DNA from: Devriesea agamarum
GTDB lineage: Bacteria > Actinomycetota > Actinomycetes > Actinomycetales > Dermabacteraceae
Direction of reading: 5' to 3'
Length of the DNA: 64,000 bases
Assembly: GCF_900070355.1 (NCBI RefSeq)
Contig: NZ_LN849456.1
Coordinates: 620,001 to 684,000, forward strand
In this document: positions 22,964 to 34,882 of the stretch, piece after piece
Numbering within the stretch: position 1 is the stretch's first letter
How the letters are laid out: each line of letters begins with the position of its first letter
Program-made: the position numbers and the translations under genes
Notes under the pieces: model-generated
The model's input: only the letters and a program-made list of their open reading frames with translations
Database searches by the model: none
What the model was told of the DNA's origin: nothing

Positions 22964-23693
22964 TCGCCCGCCATAATACGGTGCGATCCACATCGGGCCA
23001 TAGCTCGGGACAAAACACGAATTCCGCATAAGCAGCCTGCCACAGCAAAAAGTTCGAGGTGCGCTGCTCTCCTGAGGTCCTCAGGAACAAATCGACATCG
23101 GGCATCTCAGGATCGGCGAGGTGAGCAGCGATGCTCTTTTCTGTGATCCCCCGCGGGCTCATCCGCCCCTCGCTGACCTGGTGCGCAAGGGCGCGCATCG
23201 CATCCACGATTTCGGCACGCCCACCATAGTTGACGCACATGTACATGGTCATACGGGTGTTATTTCGAGTGAGTTCCTGGGCTTGCTGCAACTCCGAAAT
23301 CACAGAACGCCACAGCTTCGGGGTCCGCCCCACCCAGCGCAGTCGCACTCCCCACTCGTTGAGGGTATCGCGCTGGCGATGCAGCACGGCGCGATTAAAT
23401 CCCATCAGAAAGCGCACCTCATCCGGCGAACGCTTCCAGTTTTCCGTCGAGAATGCGTAGACCGACAAATGCTTAACGCCGATTTCCAGCGCCCCCGCCA
23501 CCACATCCAGCAGAGCCGCTTCACCCGCTTCATGCCCCGCAGTCCGGGGAAGTCCCCGCTGATTGGCCCAGCGACCGTTTCCATCCATCACCACAGCGAC
23601 ATGGTGGGGAACAAATTTCGCAGGAATCGCAGGCGCGGTGGCACCGCTGGGATGAGGATACGGATCGGCATATCCGTGGCTCGCAGGCTTCAT
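22899..23693 (-). CDS. uppS: Polyprenyl (undecaprenyl) diphosphate synthase
   Basis: A 264-residue cis-prenyltransferase. [20 protein letters not shown] holds the catalytic Asp; [32 protein letters not shown] and [19 protein letters not shown] are the other signature blocks; the C-terminal Arg-rich loop is present. It builds the lipid carrier for cell-wall synthesis from isopentenyl diphosphate. It is 26 bases downstream of recO, as in many actinobacteria. Confidence 0.95.
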   Translation of the reverse strand: MKPASHGYADPYPHPSGATAPAIPAKFVPHHVAVVMDGNGRWANQRGLPRTAGHEAGEAALLDVVAGALEIGVKHLSVYAFSTENWKRSPDEVRFLMGFNRAVLHRQRDTLNEWGVRLRWVGRTPKLWRSVISELQQAQELTRNNTRMTMYMCVNYGGRAEIVDAMRALAHQVSEGRMSPRGITEKSIAAHLADPEMPDVDLFLRTSGEQRTSNFLLWQAAYAEFVFCPELWPDVDRTVLWRAISEYAQRDRRYGGAVDAPTTT

Positions 23694-23719
23694 GTGCGGG
23701 GGCGGGGCGGGGTCATCGA

Positions 23720-24451
23720 CTACCTCTCGATATAGGACAGGGAACGGAGAGCGCGCTCAAGGTGCCACTGCATCGAGTTCGCAATCAACCGGCTCGCCTC
23801 TAGGGCTACCGTATCGTCAGCGGCACACACCGGCTCCCATTGCCCCGCCATCAAACATGCGAGATGGGTAACCGCTTGCTCGCGCACCGCCACCGCACCC
23901 GCTTGGCGACAGGAACGGCACACCAAGCCTCCAGCGGCCACATCGAATGCGTGGTGCGGCCCGGGGGCACCGCAGCTGGCACAACTTCGCAGGTTTGGTG
24001 CCCATCCGGCGTAGCCGAGAGAGCGAAGCAAAAAAGCATCCAGCACCAACGCAGGGGCGATCTTCCCCGCGCACAGGGTTCTGAGCGCACCGACCAAAAG
24101 CAGAAAGTGAGCTTCCGAGGGCTCCGCAACGTCGCCGACGAGACGGTCAGTGGTCTCAACCATGACCGAGGCGCTGGTGTAACGGGTGTAGTCGGTGACG
24201 ATGTCCGCGGCAAAAGGCGAAATGGTCTCTACCTGCGTCACCGTGTGTAACGAACGGCCACGGTGAAACTGGATATCGACCAGGCCAAAGGGCTCCAGCC
24301 TCGAACCGAATCGACTGCCGGTGCGGCGCACTCCCTTCGCAACCGCGCGCACCTTACCGTGGCGCCGGGTCAGCAGTGTAATGATGCGATCGGCCTCGCC
24401 CAGCTTGTGGGTGCGCAGAATGATCGCATGATCGCGAAAGAGCTTTGACAT
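23720..24451 (-). CDS. recO: DNA repair protein RecO
   Basis: A 243-residue recombination mediator. The OB-fold start is [20 protein letters not shown] and [20 protein letters not shown]. The zinc finger holds C-x-x-C ([16 protein letters not shown]) and VCRSCRQAG. It helps load RecA on SSB-coated DNA. ATG at 24451 aligns with the usual family start; GTG at 24460 would add three residues. Confidence 0.93.
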   Translation of the reverse strand: MSKLFRDHAIILRTHKLGEADRIITLLTRRHGKVRAVAKGVRRTGSRFGSRLEPFGLVDIQFHRGRSLHTVTQVETISPFAADIVTDYTRYTSASVMVETTDRLVGDVAEPSEAHFLLLVGALRTLCAGKIAPALVLDAFLLRSLGYAGWAPNLRSCASCGAPGPHHAFDVAAGGLVCRSCRQAGAVAVREQAVTHLACLMAGQWEPVCAADDTVALEASRLIANSMQWHLERALRSLSYIER

Positions 24452-24549
24452 GTCGGCCACAATCTACCGCGTATGACGGGCTTTTCGGCGTAGACACTTG
24501 CCACGTTGTTCGTCTCACCCAGTCGACCCAGTCGGCTAGTTCAAAGGTA

Positions 24550-26352
<1,803 letters not shown>

Positions 26353-26370
26353 TCATGTCCCTTCATCGCG

Positions 26371-26394
26371 AAAAGGCCCTCATGGCGGAGCCTC
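26371..26394 (-). terminator. Possible leuA attenuator hairpin
   Basis: Read leftward, GAGGCTC and GAGGGCCT flank a 6-base loop and pair over about six base pairs with a two-base bulge, then TTTT. It lies between the leader peptide and the leuA ribosome site. The stem is modest, so this is tentative. Confidence 0.4.
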
Positions 26395-26481
26395 GTCATC
26401 TAATCGGCGCGATGTCGCTGCCGGTCCTGTCATCACCGGGATGCCACTCTCCGCGACGAGAGACCGGCGATATAAGACCTT

Positions 26482-26535
26482 TTAGATCTTCGACGACTCG
26501 TCGCGGCACCTAAGAAGAAGCATGCGCAAAACCAT
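26482..26535 (-). CDS. leuL: leuA leader peptide
   Basis: A 17-residue ORF, MVLRMLLLRCRDESSKI, with three consecutive CTT leucine codons and a fourth Leu nearby; the inner ATG at 26523 is an alternative start. CTT should be an uncommon Leu codon in this G+C-rich genome, which would sharpen stalling at low leucyl-tRNA. It sits ~130 bases ahead of leuA, as leader peptides do in other actinobacteria. Confidence 0.65.
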   Translation of the reverse strand: MVLRMLLLRCRDESSKI

Positions 26536-26599
26536 CCGGTCACGATAACACTGGCCTGGATGCTCTCTGACGGTGGGCCGAATCGCGGACACCATCGCT

Positions 26600-27568
26600 C
26601 TAGAACCCTAAACGCTGCAATTGCTTAGGATCTCTCTGCCAATCCTTTGCAACCTTCACCCGGAGATCGAGATATATTCGACGGCCCAGCAACTTCTCAA
26701 TCTCAACCCTGGCCCTCGTCCCCACGTCTTTGAGTCGGGAACCAGCTCGGCCGATCACAATTCCCTTTTGGCTATCGCGCTCGACATACACGATTACCCG
26801 GACAACCAGTTTCCCGGTTCCCGGTGCCACCTCGTCCTCGGAGGTTCCATCCCGTGGCTCTTCAACAATTTCGTCCACGACCACGGCTAGCGAATGTGGC
26901 AGCTCATCGCGCACGCCTTCGAGAGCGGCTTCCCGTACCAGTTCGGCGATGCGCTTAGTTTGGGTGTCGTCGGTGATGGCGTCGTCCGGGTAGAGCTGAG
27001 GGCTGAGCGGCAGATGCCGCGGAATGACCTCGAGCAACACGTCAACCTGTTCCCCGGATATGGCTGACAGCGGCACAATTTCCCGGAAAGCAAGCAGTTT
27101 ATCGACGGCGACTAGGTGTTGAAGGAGGCGATCTTTGCTTACCAGGTCCGTTTTAGTCACCACCGCAATCACCACGGGCCCGCGTCCATGTGCGATCAGC
27201 TCCCCCAGCTCGGCGGCTATATATCGGTCACCGGGACCGATTTTCTGGTCCGCGGGTAGGCAAAAACAGACCACGTCGACTTCGGTCAAGGTCTCACGCA
27301 CGAGGTCGTTAAGGCGTTCACCGAGCAGAGTTCGCGGCCGGTGAAGGCCCGGGGTGTCGACCAAAATGAGCTGCGCCTTGGGCATTGTCACAATGCCGCG
27401 GATCGCATGCCGTGTGGTTTGCGGTTTAGCGGAGGTAATCGCGACCTTTTCGCCGACCAGCGCATTCGTCAAAGTGGACTTGCCGGCATTTGGCCTTCCC
27501 ACCATCGCCACGAATCCCGCGCGGTATGCCGCATCATCAGTCGTATCGGGTGGTTGCTGATCTCTCAT
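26600..27568 (-). CDS. era: GTPase Era
   Basis: A 322-residue GTPase for 16S rRNA/30S maturation. G1 [18 protein letters not shown]2 region [14 protein letters not shown]3 [11 protein letters not shown]4 [10 protein letters not shown]. The C-terminal KH domain has [20 protein letters not shown]. The ATG at 27568 has GAGG five bases before; 27595 is a longer alternative. It follows the CorC-like gene, and the era-corC-ybeY-phoH block is a standard ribosome-maturation neighbourhood. Confidence 0.94.
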   Translation of the reverse strand: MRDQQPPDTTDDAAYRAGFVAMVGRPNAGKSTLTNALVGEKVAITSAKPQTTRHAIRGIVTMPKAQLILVDTPGLHRPRTLLGERLNDLVRETLTEVDVVCFCLPADQKIGPGDRYIAAELGELIAHGRGPVVIAVVTKTDLVSKDRLLQHLVAVDKLLAFREIVPLSAISGEQVDVLLEVIPRHLPLSPQLYPDDAITDDTQTKRIAELVREAALEGVRDELPHSLAVVVDEIVEEPRDGTSEDEVAPGTGKLVVRVIVYVERDSQKGIVIGRAGSRLKDVGTRARVEIEKLLGRRIYLDLRVKVAKDWQRDPKQLQRLGF

Positions 27569-27622
27569 CGTGTCCTCGTCTTCTCCGTGCGGCATTATGT
27601 GTGCAATGCAGCATTATTCACG

Positions 27623-28966
27623 CTATGCGGCAGCATCGTCAGACGATGTCTGGTCTCGATCAGCTGAGTCATCGCTAGTCGAGCTCGCGCGGGATACCAA
27701 AATGGTTGCGAGACGCTTGCGTCGTCCAGCGGTTCCATCGGCTACAAGATGCAGACCCAAGGCATCCGTCTCCGCGCCGGGGATCGGCACCACACCGAGC
27801 GATTTCGCCATGAGACCAGCGATTGTATCGACGTCGTCATCGTCAATATCAAGGCCGAAAAGCTCTCCGACCGTCGAAATGGTTTCCCTTGCTGGAACCC
27901 GGAACACTCCATCGCCCAGGTCCTCGATAACAGGCTCTGCCCGGTCGTGTTCATCGGAAATTTCTCCGACGATCTCTTCCAAAATGTCCTCGATGGTCAC
28001 GATGCCGCTGACCCCACCATATTCATCGACGACTACGGCCACGTGCACATGAGCGGCCTGCATGGAGCGCAATACATCGTGGGCGTGGAGGAACTCCGGG
28101 ACAAACTTCGCCGGACGCATGATCTCCTGAGCGGACGATGCTACGGTGCGTTCCCGCCCAGGGCCTGGCAGTCGCGGTGAGTGCAGGGCGCGCATCACGT
28201 CCTTGACATAGAGCACACCGAGCAGGTCGTCTACACCGTCCCCGATTACTGGCACGCGGGAAAAACCTGAGCGCACGAATAGTCGCATTGCTTGTTCAGC
28301 TGAGGCATCCGCAGCAATAGTCACCATGTCGGTGCGCGGCACCATGAGTTCGCGGATTTTGGTGTCCCCGAGGCCGAAGATGCCGTGAATCATGTCCCGT
28401 TCATCGACTTCAAGTTCCTGGGTCTCGGTCGCTCGATCTACAAATTGCCGCAGTTCAGCTTCCGTGGCGTATGGGCCACCGCGAACCTTCCCTCCGGGGG
28501 TGAACGCCGAACCGATGTGAATGAGCAGTGAGCTGACCGGTCCCAGCACCACTCTGACGATTCCCACCAGCCCCGAGAGGCGGATCGCGGTTTGTTCTGG
28601 ATGGCGACGGCCCAGAGTCCTCGGAGATACCCCAACCAAAAGGAACGCAAGCACCGCGGTCACAGCAAACGCCACTAAAAGTGGCACGATCCACCCGTCG
28701 AGGTTTTCAAAAACAATGGCGGTCACCGCCACGGCAAACGTCATTTCCGCGATGATTCGGCCGAGGTTGATCGCGGCAAATGTGCGGGTAGCATCCTCGT
28801 GCTGGCGCATCACGCGCTGACGCCGCCGAGCGGGCTGGGATTCCAGGGCGCGTTCCAGGGCCACTGTGCTCACGGTCAGCATCGCCGAATCAGCCGCCGT
28901 CAAAAGCCCTCCGATAACCAGGGCGAACACACCCAGCGGGAATAGAAAGAACAGGGAGACGTCCAT
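27623..28966 (-). CDS. CNNM/CorC-type membrane protein with CBS pair
   Basis: A 447-residue protein of the hemolysin-C/CorC group. The N-terminal DUF21 domain has three to four membrane segments ([20 protein letters not shown] and later [17 protein letters not shown]). A CBS pair follows ([20 protein letters not shown] and [15 protein letters not shown] with [20 protein letters not shown]), then a CorC-HlyC transporter-associated domain. Related proteins export or sense magnesium. A polar Asp/Ser tail closes it. It starts two bases after ybeY. Confidence 0.88.
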   Translation of the reverse strand: MDVSLFFLFPLGVFALVIGGLLTAADSAMLTVSTVALERALESQPARRRQRVMRQHEDATRTFAAINLGRIIAEMTFAVAVTAIVFENLDGWIVPLLVAFAVTAVLAFLLVGVSPRTLGRRHPEQTAIRLSGLVGIVRVVLGPVSSLLIHIGSAFTPGGKVRGGPYATEAELRQFVDRATETQELEVDERDMIHGIFGLGDTKIRELMVPRTDMVTIAADASAEQAMRLFVRSGFSRVPVIGDGVDDLLGVLYVKDVMRALHSPRLPGPGRERTVASSAQEIMRPAKFVPEFLHAHDVLRSMQAAHVHVAVVVDEYGGVSGIVTIEDILEEIVGEISDEHDRAEPVIEDLGDGVFRVPARETISTVGELFGLDIDDDDVDTIAGLMAKSLGVVPIPGAETDALGLHLVADGTAGRRKRLATILVSRASSTSDDSADRDQTSSDDAAA

Positions 28967-28968
28967 GA

Positions 28969-29433
28969 TTACGCGTGGTCACCGGCCTGAGCGAGGAAGG
29001 TCAGCAGAAGTTTGCGCTGCAGGGCGAACATCACGCGTTCTTCTTCGGGTTCAGCGTGGTCGTATCCGAGCAAATGCAGCATTCCGTGGGTAACCAACAG
29101 CAGCATTTCTTCTTCGGCGCTGTGTCCTGCGGCGCGGGCCTGGTCTGCTGCGACCGTCGGGCATACCACGACATCTCCGAGCAAGCCTTCAGGTGCCGGA
29201 TTATCCGCTGTGCCCGGTCGCAGCTCGTCCATAGGGAATGACAGAACGTCGGTCGGGCCCGGTTCATCCATCCATTGCACATGTAGCCGAGTCATCGCTT
29301 CTTCATCCACGAACAAAATGGCGAGTTCAGTTTGCGGGTTGAGATGCATAGCGTCCATGACGAAACGCGCCAGATCAGCGAATTCCTTTTCATTGATCTT
29401 CGCGGTGGTTTCGTTATTGACTTCGATACTCAC
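28969..29433 (-). CDS. ybeY: Endoribonuclease YbeY
   Basis: A 154-residue metal-dependent RNase needed for 16S rRNA 3'-end maturation and ribosome quality control. The signature His cluster is HGMLHLLGYDHAEPEEE; DVLSFPMDELRPG and LGDVVVCPTVAADQA are also conserved. The GTG at 29433 with AGGAG upstream is the clear start; the open frame runs far upstream into phoH but is not coding there. Confidence 0.93.
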   Translation of the reverse strand: MSIEVNNETTAKINEKEFADLARFVMDAMHLNPQTELAILFVDEEAMTRLHVQWMDEPGPTDVLSFPMDELRPGTADNPAPEGLLGDVVVCPTVAADQARAAGHSAEEEMLLLVTHGMLHLLGYDHAEPEEERVMFALQRKLLLTFLAQAGDHA

Positions 29434-29473
29434 GGGATGCTCCTCACGAGGCGATATCGTGGCGGGGTTCAGG

Positions 29474-30538
29474 TCAAGCTCCATCAGGACCGGGAACCTT
29501 GTAGGGTTTTGTTTTGCGCCGCGGGACAGAGTGCCCGGCACCTCCAGCTCCGTGATGCGATGATTCTCCGATCTCCCATCGGCCGTACGCCTCAACAATC
29601 TCTGACACCAGACGATGCCGAACCACATCTCGGGCGCTGAGATGGCAAAACTCGACGTCGTCGACACCCTGCAGCACGCGCTCAACAACCCGTAGCCCGG
29701 ACCGGGTGCCTCCCGGGAGATCTACCTGCGTTACATCCCCGGTCACCACCATCGTGGAGTTAAAGCCGAGCCTGGTCAGGAACATTTTCATTTGTTCCGG
29801 GGTAGTGTTTTGGGCTTCATCCAGGATAATGAATGCGTCGTTGAGGGTTCGCCCGCGCATATAAGCCAATGGCGCCACCTCAATTGTTCCCGCCCCCATT
29901 AGCCGGGGAATGGATTCAGGATCGAGCATGTCGTGCAGCGCATCGTAAAGAGGGCGCAGGTAGGGGTCGATTTTTTCATTCAGCGAGCCTGGCAGGTAGC
30001 CGAGCCGCTCACCGGCTTCGACCGCGGGCCTGGTCAGAATGATCCGGTTAATTCGCTTAGCCAACAGTGCCTGCACCGCCATTGCCACTGCGAGGTAGGT
30101 TTTTCCCGTGCCTGCGGGACCAATCCCGAACACCACCGTCGACCGCTCAATCGCATCCACATACGTTTTCTGACCGAGCGTTTTGGGGCGGATAGTGCGG
30201 CCACGGGAGGACAAAATCGTTTGAGATAACACCGTGGCAGCGTTTTCGTCACTGCGGCGAACATCCCCATAAATCGCGGCCGCCCGGTGAACAGCTTCCG
30301 CCGTCACCGTCTGACCGCGCGAGACCATCTCGACCAGGCTGCGCACAATAGACAGAGCGCGGCGACACGCATCATCGTGGCCGCGCAACGTCACTTGATG
30401 GCCACGGACGTGGACATCGACTTCCGGAAGGACCTCCTCCAAGGCGGCAATGGCCTCATCATGGGCGCCGAGTACCTGAAGCGGACTGAGGTGATCGGGA
30501 ATCGCCAGACGTCGTTCCACGACCTCGGGGCCGGGCAT
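29474..30538 (-). CDS. phoH: PhoH-family ATPase (PhoH-like)
   Basis: A 354-residue protein: an N-terminal KH-like part, then a P-loop domain with FGIGPAGTGKTYLAVAMAVQ, RPAVEAGERLGYLPGSLNEK, Walker B DAFIILDEAQNTTPEQMKMF and TGDVTQVDLPGG. PhoH2-like proteins act with YbeY on RNA. ATG at 30538 has AAGGAG upstream; GTG at 30544 is possible. Confidence 0.93.
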   Translation of the reverse strand: MPGPEVVERRLAIPDHLSPLQVLGAHDEAIAALEEVLPEVDVHVRGHQVTLRGHDDACRRALSIVRSLVEMVSRGQTVTAEAVHRAAAIYGDVRRSDENAATVLSQTILSSRGRTIRPKTLGQKTYVDAIERSTVVFGIGPAGTGKTYLAVAMAVQALLAKRINRIILTRPAVEAGERLGYLPGSLNEKIDPYLRPLYDALHDMLDPESIPRLMGAGTIEVAPLAYMRGRTLNDAFIILDEAQNTTPEQMKMFLTRLGFNSTMVVTGDVTQVDLPGGTRSGLRVVERVLQGVDDVEFCHLSARDVVRHRLVSEIVEAYGRWEIGESSHHGAGGAGHSVPRRKTKPYKVPGPDGA

Positions 30539-30604
30539 GGGCACAGATCTCCTTCGTGTGGGTAGCATCCTTCGCAGTCTCGATCCTAGCCGGACCCGGT
30601 GACA

Positions 30605-31456
30605 CTACATCGCCGCCGCATCAGCGTGATCATGGCGAAATTGGTCAGTTCCGCCCCAGCGACCGACAGCGGCACTGAGAGCAGCTAATACCGCTGGGCC
30701 CGCGGTCGAGGCCCGCAAAATTTCAGGCCCCAACTGAACCACCCGGGCCCCGGCTACAGCGAGTGCTGCCACTTCATCAGGCGTGATACCGCCTTCTGGA
30801 CCCACCACCACACTTATCGACGACATCACGATCTGCCCAGATGTTTGTGCAGTTACCCCATCTGCAGCGGCGAGCTCAGTGAAAACCTCACCGATAGATG
30901 CATCCGCACTCTCGTGCAATACGAGCGTTAAACCGCCCTGTGCACGAGAGTCCTCCACAAGCTGGATCAGCCCGGACATATCCACCGGGTCGCCGAGAGC
31001 CGGAATCGTCAGGCGCCGCGACTGCTTCACCGCCGAGTCGATAGTTGCTTGCCATTTCATAAGACCCTTGCGTGCCTTTTCACCGTTCCACCGCACTACA
31101 CAGCGGCTAGCCTGCCACGGCACGATCCTATCCACACCTAGTTCCGTGGCTGTTTCCACCGCCCGTTCGTCCCGCCCTTGCCGCGCTAATGCCTGAACCA
31201 GCACGAGCTGCGGTGTTCGCGGCACCGCGGTACGGGAGGAGTCAGCAAGAATCACCTCAAGGTGTTGTTTCCCGACGGTATCCACGGTTGCCCGCGCCTG
31301 CGATCCACCGCGGTCGGTTATCAAAACACTTTCGCCAACGCGCACCCGAAGAACCTTCACGGCATGATGAGCTTCGGCACCGTCAAGACGAATACGGGCA
31401 CCGGCTTTCAGCCCCTTTAGCATCTCGCCGGGAACCAAGAACGCATGCGCGGTCAC
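30605..31456 (-). CDS. rsmE: 16S rRNA (uracil-1498-N3)-methyltransferase
   Basis: A 283-residue SPOUT-fold methyltransferase. N-terminal PUA-like domain with GAEAHHAVKVLRVRVGESV; ATELGVDRIVPWQASRCVVR; the knot SVVVGPEGGITPDEV and VQLGPEILRASTAGPAVLAA that bind S-adenosylmethionine. Placed between dnaJ and phoH, its usual actinobacterial position. Confidence 0.94.
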   Translation of the reverse strand: MTAHAFLVPGEMLKGLKAGARIRLDGAEAHHAVKVLRVRVGESVLITDRGGSQARATVDTVGKQHLEVILADSSRTAVPRTPQLVLVQALARQGRDERAVETATELGVDRIVPWQASRCVVRWNGEKARKGLMKWQATIDSAVKQSRRLTIPALGDPVDMSGLIQLVEDSRAQGGLTLVLHESADASIGEVFTELAAADGVTAQTSGQIVMSSISVVVGPEGGITPDEVAALAVAGARVVQLGPEILRASTAGPAVLAALSAAVGRWGGTDQFRHDHADAAAM

Positions 31457-31505
31457 GCGATCACCATACCTGGACAGAATCCGAGATGATAAGGTCCGCT
31501 ATACC

Positions 31506-32639
31506 TCACAGACCCTGTAACCGTTCCCGCAGTTTGGAAAAGACGCCATTTCCTGACGACCCATGAATCCTGGCTTCTGGTTTTTCCTCACCGCGGAGCA
31601 TCGCGAACTGCTTCAGTAATTCGCTTTGCTCATCGGTGAGCTTGGTCGGAACCGACACGTTGATTCGCACCTTAATGTCGCCTCGTCGTTTCGATCGCAG
31701 TCCTGTTACACCCAAACCGTGCAAGGTGACGGTGTCTCCCGGCTGCGTTCCAGGCTTCACATCCACCTCCTGGGAACCGTCGAAGGTCTCCAGAGAAACG
31801 ACCGTGCCGAGCGCCGCTGCTGTCATCGGAATATCGAGCGTGGTGAGCAGGTCATTGCCTTCGCGAACAAAAATGTCGTGATCGCGCACCCGCAATTCAA
31901 CGAAGAGATCCCCACGCGGGCCACCGGCAATACCAGCCTCACCTTCACCGCGCAGCTGAATCCGAGTGCCGGTCTCCACACCAGCAGGAATGCGCACCCT
32001 CAACGTCCGGTCAGCCCGCACGCGCCCCTGGCCTGAACACTCCGTACACGGGTTATCTATCCGGTCACCATGCCCCTGGCAGGCTGCGCAGGGAGCCGAA
32101 GTCATAATCTGCCCGAGCAAAGAATTAGCCACCCGCTGCACATGGCCCGATCCCCCACACACCGTGCACCGCGTAGGACTCGATCCAGGTTCACAGCACG
32201 ACCCGTTGCATCGGCTACACGGATCAGCGGTGCGAATGGGAATATCGGCCTCGGTTCCGAACACGACATCCGCAAGATCCACGTCCAGCCGTTGCAACTG
32301 GTCGGCACCGCGACGCTGCCTCGGCACCGGCCCGCCACTTCGGGTATGCATCCCGGCGGCACCGGCAAACACATCGAAAATATCGGAGAAATCGAAGGTC
32401 CCGAAGTTAGCACCGCCACCCATTGGGTTACCCGGTCCGCCGCCAAGATCGTACATCCGGCGTTTTTCTGGATTGGATAGCGTCTCGTACGCCTGCGAAA
32501 CCTGTTTGAACTTTTCAGCCGCCTCGGGATCCGGATTCACATCCGGGTGGAGGGTCCGGGCAAGCTTCCGGTAAGCCTTTTTAATCTCCTCGCTAGAGGC
32601 GTCGCGTGAGACACCGAGAAGCTCATAGTAGTCGTTCAC
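31506..32639 (-). CDS. dnaJ: Chaperone protein DnaJ
   Basis: A 377-residue type I J protein. J domain [20 protein letters not shown] with HPD ([14 protein letters not shown]), a Gly/Phe-rich linker, four C-x-x-C-x-G zinc motifs from [12 protein letters not shown] to [10 protein letters not shown] (the first is slightly altered as CSRCNGSC), and the substrate-binding C-terminal domain. It stimulates DnaK. It follows hrcA, so this is the heat-regulated copy (dnaJ2 of actinobacteria). Confidence 0.95.
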   Translation of the reverse strand: MNDYYELLGVSRDASSEEIKKAYRKLARTLHPDVNPDPEAAEKFKQVSQAYETLSNPEKRRMYDLGGGPGNPMGGGANFGTFDFSDIFDVFAGAAGMHTRSGGPVPRQRRGADQLQRLDVDLADVVFGTEADIPIRTADPCSRCNGSCCEPGSSPTRCTVCGGSGHVQRVANSLLGQIMTSAPCAACQGHGDRIDNPCTECSGQGRVRADRTLRVRIPAGVETGTRIQLRGEGEAGIAGGPRGDLFVELRVRDHDIFVREGNDLLTTLDIPMTAAALGTVVSLETFDGSQEVDVKPGTQPGDTVTLHGLGVTGLRSKRRGDIKVRINVSVPTKLTDEQSELLKQFAMLRGEEKPEARIHGSSGNGVFSKLRERLQGL

Positions 32640-32783
32640 GTCTCTCCTGAGTTGATCAACGATGGGGTATCGGTTGCAGGGCCCGCGCGGTTCGTGGACT
32701 CTGCGCTGTCTGTGGGCGACTACCGTGCGCCCGCTGGTTTACGGTGTTCAGCCGGTTGACTGAAAACCGTTTGGTTAGTCGGT

Positions 32784-33803
32784 CTACCCGAGGAATCGGG
32801 ACATGTAGCGGGCTACCGCGTGCACCGAGGAAATCCCGGCCACATAATCCATACGAGTCGGGCCAAGAATTGCAAGATGCGATGCGGCGCCCGGACGCTG
32901 GCCTGGGGCATAGCCCGCGCTGACCACGGATGTGGAGGTGAGAGCGGCGTCTGGCATTTCGTGGCCGATGCGCACCTGAATTTCCCCAGCCTGCGCGCTC
33001 ATCTCCGTGAGCAAGCGCAGCAGCACAATCTGCTCCTCCAGGGCATCCAACAGCGGCTCCACGGCCGTCTCAATGTCTATGCCCCAGCGTGCCAAGTTCG
33101 CGGTCCCCGCGAGCACAATTCGATCCTCACGCCGAGCATCCAACAGGGCATGCACCGCGGCGAGGATGCTCTGCACCTGGCCGCGTTCATCGAGAGGATA
33201 ACCTTCCACAAGGTCATCCAGACCCTTTTGCAGATCAGTTACCCGTTGTCCGACCATCACCGCGTTCAACTTGGTCCGAAGATCGTGCACAAACTGGTCG
33301 GTCACATCGGGGATCACATCAATGGTGCGCTGGTCCACCCAGCCAGCGTCAGTAATAAGGACGACCAAGATCCGCCCCGGCGCCACGGCGACAACTTCCA
33401 CATGACACACCTTGGCCTGGTGCAGCGATGGATATTGGACCATCGCGACCTGCCGAGTGAGCTGTGCGAGCAGCCGGACGGTGCGCGAGAGCAAATCGTC
33501 GAGATCTGACGCGCCGTCGAGGAAGGTGGTGATAGCCCGGCGCTCAGGAGCTGACAGCGGTTTAATGTGGGCGAGGTTATCGACGAAAACCCGATATCCC
33601 TTATCGGTAGGGATTCGCCCGGCCGACGTATACGGCTGTGCAATCAGACCTTCGTCTTCAAGCACCGACATGTCATTGCGAACGGTCGCGGGTGAAACTC
33701 CGAGGTCATGCCGCTCCAGGAGGGCCTTAGAACCGACGGGTTCACGGGTTGCAACATAGTCCTCAACAATGGCCCCGAGAATGTGCATCTTGCGCTCGTC
33801 CAT
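32784..33803 (-). CDS. hrcA: Heat-inducible transcription repressor HrcA
   Basis: A 339-residue repressor. The winged helix has RKMHILGAIVEDYVATREPV, GSKALLERHDLGVSPATVRN and MSVLEDEGLIAQPYTSAGRI; GAF-like and dimerisation parts follow. It binds CIRCE elements to repress chaperone genes, including its own operon. The ATG at 33803 has GGAGGAGG upstream; the frame extends beyond it through the CIRCE site and is not coding there. Confidence 0.95.
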   Translation of the reverse strand: MDERKMHILGAIVEDYVATREPVGSKALLERHDLGVSPATVRNDMSVLEDEGLIAQPYTSAGRIPTDKGYRVFVDNLAHIKPLSAPERRAITTFLDGASDLDDLLSRTVRLLAQLTRQVAMVQYPSLHQAKVCHVEVVAVAPGRILVVLITDAGWVDQRTIDVIPDVTDQFVHDLRTKLNAVMVGQRVTDLQKGLDDLVEGYPLDERGQVQSILAAVHALLDARREDRIVLAGTANLARWGIDIETAVEPLLDALEEQIVLLRLLTEMSAQAGEIQVRIGHEMPDAALTSTSVVSAGYAPGQRPGAASHLAILGPTRMDYVAGISSVHAVARYMSRFLG

Positions 33804-33829
33804 GCCCTCCTCCTTCCCACCGGCAGTCT

Positions 33830-33856
33830 TTAGCACTATAGGCGGTCGAGTGCTAA
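33830..33856. promoter_or_regulatory. CIRCE operator
   Basis: TTAGCACTA, nine-base spacer, GAGTGCTAA: the CIRCE inverted repeat with one mismatch, 27 bases upstream of hrcA. It is the HrcA binding site controlling hrcA-dnaJ. Confidence 0.95.
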
Positions 33857-33955
33857 TTCTAGCGAACGGTGACGCAGAGCCCAATGTGGCACCCAATGCA
33901 CTTGTGGTCGTGTCCAGCCCTCGAGAAACCACTATGACTTGATACCTTTCCGGTC

Positions 33956-34867
33956 ATGGCATCACGACCATCACCGCGCGCCACAACCGGTTCATCATTT
34001 CCAGGCTCTGACCGGTACGGCAGGGATGTCCTCGCACCCGGAGCCCCTGACCTTCACCGGCGCCGCCCTGTGGCGACCAAAACCGAAGCTCGGCAAGGAC
34101 TCGTGGTCGAAGATGCCACAACCGGCTGGTGCGGAGCTATTACGCGCGTAGAGAAAATCGCGGGTGGCAGGAGTGTTGAGCTCGAAGATCGACACGGTCG
34201 TCGCCGCTCCTTCCCACTCGGACCCGGTTTTCTGCTCGAAGGCCAGCCTGTGATCTTGGTGCCCGCTCGCAACGTCTCAGGCCCTCAGGGGCCAGCACGC
34301 TCAGCCAGCGGTTCCGTCTATGTCTCCAATCTGCGTGCCCGCGAGGCCCGCGGCTCTCGACTCTGGGTTGAAGGCAAGCACGACGCCGAACTGGTCGAAA
34401 AAGTGTGGGGACATGACCTGCGGGTCGAAGGAGTTGTGGTTGAACTCCTCGAAGGCGCCGACCACCTCGTCGATCTCGTTCGAGAATTTCAGCCCGGACC
34501 AAATCGCCGACTCGGCGTTCTCTTAGACCACTTGATCACCGGATCTAAAGAATCCCGCATCGCTGAAGCAGCCCGCAGTGTGCCGGGAGCGAGGGAGCAC
34601 TTGCTAGTTCTTGGGCATCCATTCGTGGACATTTGGCAGGCTGTACGCCCGGCCCGAGTGGGGCTCGCATCCTGGCCCGATATCCCCCGCGGCACCGACA
34701 TCAAAGTGGGTACTCTGCGGGCACTGGGGTGGCCAGCCAGCGACCAGGCCGATATCGCAGACGGATGGCAGAGAATCCTGAGTTCAGTGCGCAGCTACGC
34801 GGACCTCGACCCGGCTCTGCTAGGGCGCGTCGAAGAACTGATTGACTTCGTCACGGCGACACCGTAG
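33956..34867 (+). CDS. DUF3097 family protein
   Basis: A 303-residue protein of the actinobacterial DUF3097 family. The N-terminal barrel-like part has RQGLVVEDATTGWCGAITRV and RSFPLGPGFLLEGQPVILVP. The TOPRIM-like part follows with RLWVEGKHDAELVEKVWGHD, LLEGADHLVDLV and RLGVLLDHLITGSKESRIA, then FVDIWQAVRPARVGL. The molecular role is not established. It is divergent from hrcA and convergent with hemW. Confidence 0.88.
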   Translation: MASRPSPRATTGSSFPGSDRYGRDVLAPGAPDLHRRRPVATKTEARQGLVVEDATTGWCGAITRVEKIAGGRSVELEDRHGRRRSFPLGPGFLLEGQPVILVPARNVSGPQGPARSASGSVYVSNLRAREARGSRLWVEGKHDAELVEKVWGHDLRVEGVVVELLEGADHLVDLVREFQPGPNRRLGVLLDHLITGSKESRIAEAARSVPGAREHLLVLGHPFVDIWQAVRPARVGLASWPDIPRGTDIKVGTLRALGWPASDQADIADGWQRILSSVRSYADLDPALLGRVEELIDFVTATP

Positions 34868-34882
34868 GTAAGTTGGGCGGGT

